Source: Rhineura floridana (Eukaryota > Chordata > Lepidosauria > Squamata > Rhineuridae). Taken from it: DNA of 64,000 bases. Shown here in pieces: positions 57,766-64,000 of the stretch. The position numbers and the translations under genes are program-made. Location: positions 30,640,437 to 30,704,436 of the forward strand of contig NC_084497.1 of the NCBI RefSeq assembly GCF_030035675.1. The letters run 5' to 3'. The notes below the pieces were generated by a model that did no database searches, had not been told where the DNA came from, and worked only from the letters and a program-made list of their open reading frames with translations. Numbering within the stretch: position 1 is the stretch's first letter; every line of letters begins with the position of its first letter.

Positions 57766-59089
57766 GTGAGACACATTCGTAACCATACAGAAATGGATTC
57801 TCTCACTCTCCTCACAGCCATCCTTCCATAGATATTTTTCTTTTTTGCGGGGGGGGGGAGGAGGAGAAGAACAGATCTTGGTGTAAGGCTGGGGAAACAG
57901 TCCTCTTGCAAAAGCAACCCCCACCCCACCACGGATCAGCTTTTGACCTTTGAGGTTGATGAAGGTTGCTCCTGTTTCTAGCTATTCTGACAAACAGGCA
58001 TGGAAGTCAGACACGTGATGACATTCAAAAAAACTTCTGTCCATCCAGGGACTCATTTGGGGGGGGGGGCTTTGCAATCTACAGAGATCTGCTCAAGGAC
58101 CTGCAGACCATTGGCAACACCAGGGAGTGACAGATGCACAGAAGCCACTGACTGCTGTCCCCACTGGGTGGCCGCCTTAAACCGGACACAGAGGTGGCCC
58201 CAGGTGTCTTTGGAGAACATCAGCTTTTCCTCAGCCCAGAAGATGTGCAGTTGGAGAAGCTGCATGTGCCAAAGTTCTGTCCTCTATGCAACTACTAGGG
58301 GAGATGCAGGGTGCTCCGTCCTGCACTGAACATGTAAGGCTACTCACAGGCCATGTGGTCATTTTGGGGAGGGGGGAGTGCAAAAGACGCCACGTGGGCG
58401 AGGCCGCCCTGAGGAAAGAGCTGGCTGTCTCCCAGCAACAAACACAGTAACAGGAGGCAGCTCTGGGGGCCAGCAAGAGCCTCTGGTTCAAGAGGAACCC
58501 AAAGCAGCTCAGGCCTGGGAATTCTTTTGGGAGATTAGCAAACTCCCCAGAGAACTTGCGAACCTGATCCACAGTCTGGACACCAACCAGACTCTGAAAC
58601 AAAGACCAGAACGGCTGCCAGGCAATGCCTCATCCCCAAAGCAACATGCCACAGACCCCACTGTCCAAATGTGCAAGCTATCACCTCAGCGTCTGGCCCA
58701 CAGAGTGGGAGGAAGAGAGAGAAGGCTGGGAGCTTAAGAGGAGGGCCAGGTGCAAACATCCCCACTCTCCGAGGGGTCCTTCGCAGGATTTCAGAGCAGA
58801 AGTCTACCACTAAGGGTGGGGCGCTCTGTCCTCCGCTACCACAGACAACCTACAATGACGGAAATGGGCACTTGAAGGGTCCTGGCCTCCACCTTGGGGT
58901 GGGCGGCCAATGCAGGGGCTGTTGCCAGGGGAGGGGCATCATTTTCAGGGTCTTTTGCCAAGTGTGCAGGAGTGGAACAACAGACAGTGTGGCGACTGGT
59001 AGAAATAAATTAAGAGGTCTGGAATCAAGTGACGTCGTAGAAGAGGTGCAACAACAGTCTCACATCCAGGCAGCAGCCTGTGCCCAGCG
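57766..59089 (-). other. ATP13A2: Presumed ATP13A2 3' untranslated region
   Basis: From the stop at 59090 to the candidate poly(A) signal. No repeat family or coding signal recognised. It may be shorter than this. Confidence 0.4.
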
Positions 59090-59260
59090 TCATCTCGTGA
59101 GAGTGGAGAGTCTGGGGCTGGCCAGGATGGGCTCATTGAGTGGAGGCCATGAGAGCTGCTGCAGGCTCAGCTCTTCTTCCAGCCTCTTGAAGAGCTTCTT
59201 GGAGGGCTTCTTGCCACGCAGCTTCCGAAGGCTGTTCAGCGGCCCACTGTCCAGGCAGGT
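59090..59260 (-). CDS. ATP13A2: ATP13A2 last exon
   Basis: Encodes [36 protein letters not shown] and a further 17 residues to TGA at 59092-59090. The basic KK..LFKRLE...WPPL block matches the human tail, and the end is longer than human by roughly a dozen residues. Confidence 0.93.
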   Translation of the reverse strand, partial: TCLDSGPLNSLRKLRGKKPSKKLFKRLEEELSLQQLSWPPLNEPILASPRLSTLTR

Positions 59261-62200
59261 CTGAAGGAGGAAAGAGAGTCAGCCGAGGGACTGGCCTGCT
59301 GGGCGTCCGTCCTGCCAAGCGCTCTGCACCCAACTGCAGCCACCCCACCACCATGAGTGGGGTACGAAGGCAACAGCTCTCCTTTGTTGCTTGACCCCCC
59401 AGCACACCAAAGATAGACTGCCCTTGAATGTGCAGGCTCCATTTAACCATCATGACTACTAGCTGTGGGCAGACCTCCTCTTCTCCTCCACAGATTTGCC
59501 TAATTCCTTTAAAAAAGCCAAATTTTGCCAGCGGCCATCACAGCATCCTGTGGCAATCACTTCCACAAACCCATGGCTCCTTTTGCTTGCTGTTCCCTGA
59601 CTCCCAGCCTGATTCAGTGGCTGAATCAAACAAAGTGTTTGGGGAGGAAGAAGAGGAAGGTTCACTTCTCCCTGATCCATCTCCCACACACACCACTTTC
59701 TGAGACCCCATATCCGCCATACATCTAGGGGGCCTTAACCTCTGCATGTCCCTTTTCCTTTCCACCCTAATCCATACCTCCAGCATGAAGGCCGTGAAGA
59801 AGTGCAAGGTGGCCATTGCAAGCAGGACAAGCTTGAAGTTCAGGTCGTCAATGGCCTTCAGTTTCAACAGGTATCTCATGAAGCCCAGTGGGTAAAGGGT
59901 TAACCAGATCATGAGGCCAAAAAGGATGATTAAGGCTATCAAGAACACCCCTGAGGGGGCGGGAGAAAAAGGGACAGGAAGAAATGCTTAACAACATATC
60001 CCCATGTTGAGAGAGACAGGCAGACACACACACACCCCTCAACGCTTTAGGGAAAAGGAAAGGGTTGTAGAGCATTGCCCCTTTGGTAGCCTTCTCCATG
60101 CCAGTCATGTCAGACTGCTCATTAGAACTCCGAACCTCCTCTCAGGCTCAAAGTATGATTTTTGGGGGGTGGGACCTCTCCCTTCTGCTGAATTTACTGT
60201 TCTTTTCTGGCTGGAACATTTTACTTTCTTACATTGTTCTAACATGATCTGGGACCTTAGAGTGAAGTGCCAGCATTATTCTGTGCACAAACCTTGCAGC
60301 TTCTGTAAATGAAAGATCAGCAAAACAGCACAAGGGGCTGATGGCTGTTTTGGGGAAAGGGAGGGGTCCAAAAGTGAAGTGTTGAGGGGGGGACGGGACG
60401 GGATCCACTTAAACAGGTTTGTGTGGCCTTGAAGCTGTTGCAGCAGAGACCGTGGGGGTGGCAGGGGGAGCAGAAGGGTGAGGGGGATGCTTACCGTTTG
60501 TGTAGAGTGGCTTGCGGAAGGGCTGCCCCTTGGACATGACCACAGCCAGGATGAGGTACTGGAAGCCTGAGATGCAGAACACGACAGTGTTTTCGTAATT
60601 TGGCAGGTTCTGAGGGGCCGTCAAGGAGCTGTTCAAGGCGACGAACCTGGGACAGAGGGAGGAGTTGGTGTTACACTGATGCCAAGCACCCGTGCACGGT
60701 CTGCTGGCCAATCACAAATCAACTTGGAAAATGGCAGCCTGAGAATTCTCCACAACTGCCCCCCCCGCTCATCGTGCTGGTTTGAGCCCTTGCACTCTGC
60801 ACTAACCATTGCTGAGAAACGGTGATGCAGTAGCTAGTGACCTGGACGGCAATGAAAAGACTTGTCTGGAAGGCAAGGCTGCCCATGATGACGGTGCTGA
60901 TGAGGGCCCCCTGCGGGCGCTTTGGACCCAGGTCCTTTGCTGGTGCTGTCTTGCCCATCAGAGCAGCCACCGTGGTTGTGATGATCAGGTCAGAGAACAA
61001 GAACTGCAGATCACTCAGATTGGTGCTGATCTAGATTGGGGTGGAGAGGAGAGATTATTTTATTTGCTCCCTTTCAAAAACAGAGCCTCCATGTTCAGAA
61101 GCTGTGAACTTTTAATTCTGGGGGTGAGTAATGAGAGCGGGCTGTGGCCTACATCTATCTGTGAGAGCCTAGAGGTACAGAATTGGCCTCTCTTTGAATC
61201 AGGAAGCGGATCTGGATGGATCAGAATTCTTGTGCTATTCACACTTGAGGTCAGTTAAAAAAGCCAAATGGCTGCAAGTGCACCTCTTAACCTGTGGGAC
61301 TCATTGCTACAGGATGCTGCAATGGCTCAATAGCATATGTAGCTTTATGTAAATGGGTAGATGTGAGTTGTGGAGGAGAAGCCTCTCAGGGACTCTCCAC
61401 AATGAAAGGGCGAAGATGTTGCTGGAGCATCAATTATGATGCTAAGTGCATATTTAGTATTCCAAACCCAGAATGAACTATTGCCAAAATCACATCTGTT
61501 TTGAAGGTCGCTGTGTCCACTCAGGTAGAGAACAGCTTTCCCCTTGGCATACAAGCCTGTGAGAGTGTGTGATCATCTCTTAGATGTAGCTTAAAAATGT
61601 ATCTGAAAAGTGGAAGAGGACGTCTGGAGCCCTCTGAGACTTGCCAACACACAATTTTGCGACTCTGGAAGAATCCTTTCGTCTCCAACATCCATGCCTC
61701 ACCCTCAAGGTTCTAGCCTTCACTGACTCCTGCAAATTCACCGGGAAGTAAACACAAGGTGGAAGTTTATCTTTTTTTAAATGCAATTCTTACCGTGTAG
61801 AGCAGGAGGACAGAGACAAACTGCACGAGGCTGTAGAGAGCCATGTACTTGAAGACTGCAAAGGAGGTGACCAGAGAACATCTCCCTTCCCTAAAGGGCA
61901 AAGAGACCACGAGGGAAAAATCAACAGCAGCTGCTGCTGCTATGGGTGAGGTGGAGGTGGGGCACCCATGGATGTAACCAGAGAAAAATCTCTCATCCAT
62001 ACTCTGCCTGCCGAGAACCTTAGAGACTATGCACAGCAGACACCAGATGTCATTTGTCTATTTAACCAATGATTGGAACAGTTTAACAACCACCATTGGC
62101 TTTGTCTTCATCTATTTGCATTTCTGCATATACTTAAAGTCTAACAATCTTCTACACAACCCTGGAGACCAAAACTCAGTACATCCACCCACCCAGAGGT

Positions 62201-63294
62201 GTTTTTTTTAAAGGAGATAGCACTGCAGGGGGGGAGGGGGGCAATGTCCGGCAAGTCTGATGTCTACAGGGAGACAAACCCTTCCATTTCTGCCAGCTAT
62301 TGATCTGCAAAAAGGCTTTTAATCCAAATCGAACATGTTAACCAGTGTTGACCAGAGAGAATCCCACTTAGTTCAAAAGCAGAAAAACTCCCTGTTGATT
62401 TTCTAGAGGTGGAGGGCACACCTTTCTCTTTTTCAAGGAGAAAAAAAAAGATTCCTAACCACAGTGAAAAGTAGAGGCTCTTTCTGCATTGAGCAAGGGG
62501 TTGGACTTGATGGCCTTATAGGCCCCTTCCAACTCTATGATTCTGATTGTGTGTGTGTGTGAGAGAGAGATCTTCCACCACAGAACTCATTCTCAATCTT
62601 TGTCCCAGAAAGAACCATTGTCCAGACCTACCGTATGACGATGGGGACACACTCGATGTTGGCTATTTTGGAAGTGAAGGGCGATGCCACGGAGGCCTCT
62701 GCTTCAGAGAGTGAGATCCCCACATCAGCCGCCTTCAGAGCTCCACAGTCGTTGGCGCCATCCCCACACATCCCCACGCAGTAGCTGCAGGCAAGATATG
62801 CAAATTCCACCAATGCAAATTCCAAACTTGTCCCACTCCCTTTCACCCTCTCTGCAAAAAATGCTCCCCCCCCCGAATTAGCAACGGGCAATCCCTGAGT
62901 CAATTGTGCCCAACATCTGACATTCCCCACTACCAAGTCTCACATATCACATCATCCATCCCTTCTCTCCAATCTTATCAAAAAGGAAAGGAGAAAAGTC
63001 CACAGCGTGGAAGTCAGCAGCACGCCAGCCCAGCCCTGACAGTCCACAACGGCAGAGGCACAAGGCAAGATCCTCATTCTGAGTATAGAGCTTCCCATAG
63101 CTCTGGCCCATGAACGAGAGAACGCAACTTCCTTCCAGTGTTCTGGAACAAGCTCCTCACACCGTGCTCCACTCTCAAAATATGCTAGTACTGGAATGCC
63201 AAAGACTTACTTCATGTCTCGCAAGTTCTGCACCAAGAGAGTTTTCTGGTCAGGCAACATCCGTGCAAAAATGGTTGCCCGAACCAGTATCTGC

Positions 63295-63338
<44 letters not shown>

Positions 63339-63948
63339 TTTCAGTGCCAGCCGGCCTGCGAACCGGAAACATCAAACAGAGCCAGCACAATTTCCTGGCA
63401 CAAGAAGGAGCAAGTGTCTTATTTCAAAGAATAGGCTCTGCTCCTCGGAATGGCGTAAGTGAAGGGCTGTGCGCTGTGTTAGAGCACCTGGCTTTGCATC
63501 CAGAAGCTCCCAGGTTTAGTTCCTGATAGCAGGTGGGGCTGGAAATTCCCCCTACCCAAGGCTCTGGGGAGATGCTGCCAGCCTGCACAAAGGAAGAGGA
63601 GCCTGCAGCCCTCTAGATGATGTTGCACTACAACTCCCTACATCCCTGGACATTGGTTCAGTTGAGCGTGGCTGATGGGAACCAGAGTCCCAACAACATT
63701 TGGGCAGCTACAAGTCACACTTATTTCTTTTGTGGGGGTTGGGGTGGGGGATGAGTGTGTGTGGAATGGACATCTTGGAGCGAAGAGCTGGGCCCCCCGA
63801 TTACCATCATCCGGGTGCCCAAATCCAGCATCACCTTTGGCAGGAGTTCAGGAAAGTGCTCACAAATGACAGCGAAGGATTGCCCATTGACAGCAAAGTG
63901 GTACGGATGGTGCTGCTCCAGGAAGCCACTCTCCCGTTGGTACGAAGC
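59090..63948 (-). CDS. ATP13A2: ATP13A2 (PARK9), lysosomal P5B-type ATPase, C-terminal 387 residues (gene continues past window)
   Basis: Eight minus-strand exons (63948-63835, 63290-63211, 62784-62632, 61890-61794, 61030-60807, 60646-60495, 59950-59778, 59260-59090) join into 387 codons and TGA. Visible are the end of the ATP-binding region ([19 protein letters not shown]), [10 protein letters not shown], the P-type hinge [10 protein letters not shown] with its Mg-binding aspartates, [13 protein letters not shown], and the C-terminal transmembrane segments ([65 protein letters not shown]). ATP13A2 exports polyamines from lysosomes, and its loss causes Kufor-Rakeb disease in humans. ATP13A1, A3, A4 and A5 are less likely: [11 protein letters not shown] and the gene order favour ATP13A2. 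All exons are intact. Confidence 0.94.
59778..59950 (-). CDS. ATP13A2: ATP13A2 exon, last transmembrane pair
   Basis: Encodes [19 protein letters not shown] to FFTAFMLE. Donor GTATGG. Confidence 0.94.
60495..60646 (-). CDS. ATP13A2: ATP13A2 exon
   Basis: Encodes [19 protein letters not shown] to RKPLYTN. Phase 2 to 1. Confidence 0.95.
60807..61030 (-). CDS. ATP13A2: ATP13A2 exon, M6 and following loop
   Basis: Encodes [20 protein letters not shown] to YCITVSQQ. Donor GTTAGT is weaker than usual. Confidence 0.93.
61031..61793 (-). other. ATP13A2: ATP13A2 intron
   Basis: 0.76 kb, no repeat recognised. Confidence 0.5.
61794..61890 (-). CDS. ATP13A2: ATP13A2 exon, transmembrane segment M5
   Basis: Encodes [20 protein letters not shown] to LLLYT. 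Acceptor CCTTTAG. Confidence 0.94.
61891..62631 (-). other. ATP13A2: ATP13A2 intron
   Basis: 0.74 kb with the CR1 3' end at 62485-62548 followed by a short (GT)n. The rest is unassigned. Confidence 0.55.
62485..62548 (+). mobile_element. CR1 LINE 3' end
   Basis: GGGGTTGGACTTGATGGCC and CCCCTTCCAACTCTATGATTCTGA is the classic sauropsid CR1 3' terminus with its ATTCT-type short repeat. Confidence 0.72.
62632..62784 (-). CDS. ATP13A2: ATP13A2 exon, P-type hinge
   Basis: Encodes [20 protein letters not shown] to [14 protein letters not shown] is the conserved P-type ATPase hinge. Confidence 0.96.
62785..63210 (-). other. ATP13A2: ATP13A2 intron
   Basis: 0.43 kb, nothing recognised. Confidence 0.5.
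63211..63290 (-). CDS. ATP13A2: ATP13A2 exon, FARM motif
   Basis: Encodes [17 protein letters not shown] to QNLRDM. Donor GTAAGT, phase 2. Its polypyrimidine tract is the adjacent (TC)n microsatellite. Confidence 0.93.
63297..63335 (+). repeat. (GA)n microsatellite abutting an ATP13A2 acceptor
   Basis: 39 bp of pure GA (CT on the transcribed strand), ending 4 bp from the CAG of the acceptor of exon 63290-63211. Confidence 0.95.
63440..63600 (+). mobile_element. tRNA-derived SINE, 5' part
   Basis: GGGCTGTGCGCTGTGTTAGAGCACCTGGCTTTGCATCCAGAAG resembles a tRNA 5' half. A weak B box (GGTTTAGTTCC) follows, and the body (GGGCTGGAAATTCC, GGGGAGATGCTGCCAG) matches the complement of 57229-57400. Confidence 0.6.
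63610..63715. mobile_element. hAT-type MITE fragment
   Basis: CCCTCTAGATGATGTTGCACTACAACTCCC and the mirrored GGGAACCAGAGTCCCAACAACATTTGGG form an imperfect palindrome of the family at 40978-41112. Confidence 0.5.
63835..63948 (-). CDS. ATP13A2: ATP13A2 exon (first in window)
   Basis: Encodes [18 protein letters not shown] to HFPELLPK. Acceptor TTTTTCAG, donor GTGATG, phase 0. Confidence 0.92.
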
Positions 63949-64000
63949 CTGAAAAATCCCAGCAGCCAACACTCAGGCTCCTGTTCTGCTGCCCCTGTCA

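Noticed and set aside
1-64000. Retroviral or LTR elements, Polintons, CRISPR arrays, prokaryote-type operons
   Set aside because: None seen: no LTR pairs, no gag/pol/env-like frames and no regularly spaced repeats. All reverse-transcriptase traces are LINE type.

Overview
The window is vertebrate nuclear DNA, most likely from a squamate reptile (lizard or snake). It holds four spliced host genes in the order NECAP2 (+, 3' part only), CROCC (+, all coding exons), MFAP2 (-, whole) and ATP13A2 (-, 3' part only). From memory, the same genes lie together on human 1p36.13, so this looks like a conserved amniote block. The squamate assignment is an inference from the repeats: tRNA-derived and 5S-derived SINEs, CR1/L2-like LINE tails, an RTE/BovB-like LINE and several hAT-type MITEs. 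I saw no retrovirus, LTR element, CRISPR array or free-standing tRNA/rRNA gene.

Layout. 1-1821: last four NECAP2 coding exons, then a 3'UTR to about 2930. 2931-4549: intergenic. 4550-5429: antisense LINE ending at the edge of a CpG island (about 5430-6030) that carries the CROCC start codon. 5906-46309: CROCC (rootletin), 37 exon positions matching the human gene one for one. Exons 1-35 join in one open frame of 1956 codons. Exon 36 has an in-frame TAG at 46023-46025 and the acceptor expected for exon 37 reads GG, so the predicted protein stops at 1976 residues and lacks the last 65-66. 46881-46929: back-to-back poly(A) signals of CROCC and MFAP2. 47400-51930: eight MFAP2 coding exons on the minus strand, with a probable 5'UTR exon and TATA box at 52449-52579. 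52600-57750: intergenic, mostly old repeats. 59090-63948: the last eight ATP13A2 coding exons, minus strand; the gene continues past the right end.

The genes do not form a pathway. NECAP2 acts in clathrin-coated vesicle traffic, CROCC builds the ciliary rootlet and centrosome linker, MFAP2 is an extracellular microfibril protein and ATP13A2 is a lysosomal P5B polyamine transporter. I found no evidence of a novel multigene system. The most notable points are the paired lesions at the CROCC 3' end, a near-perfect RFX X-box in CROCC intron 3 upstream of a possible alternative first exon, a GC-AG intron, and several informative mobile-element structures.
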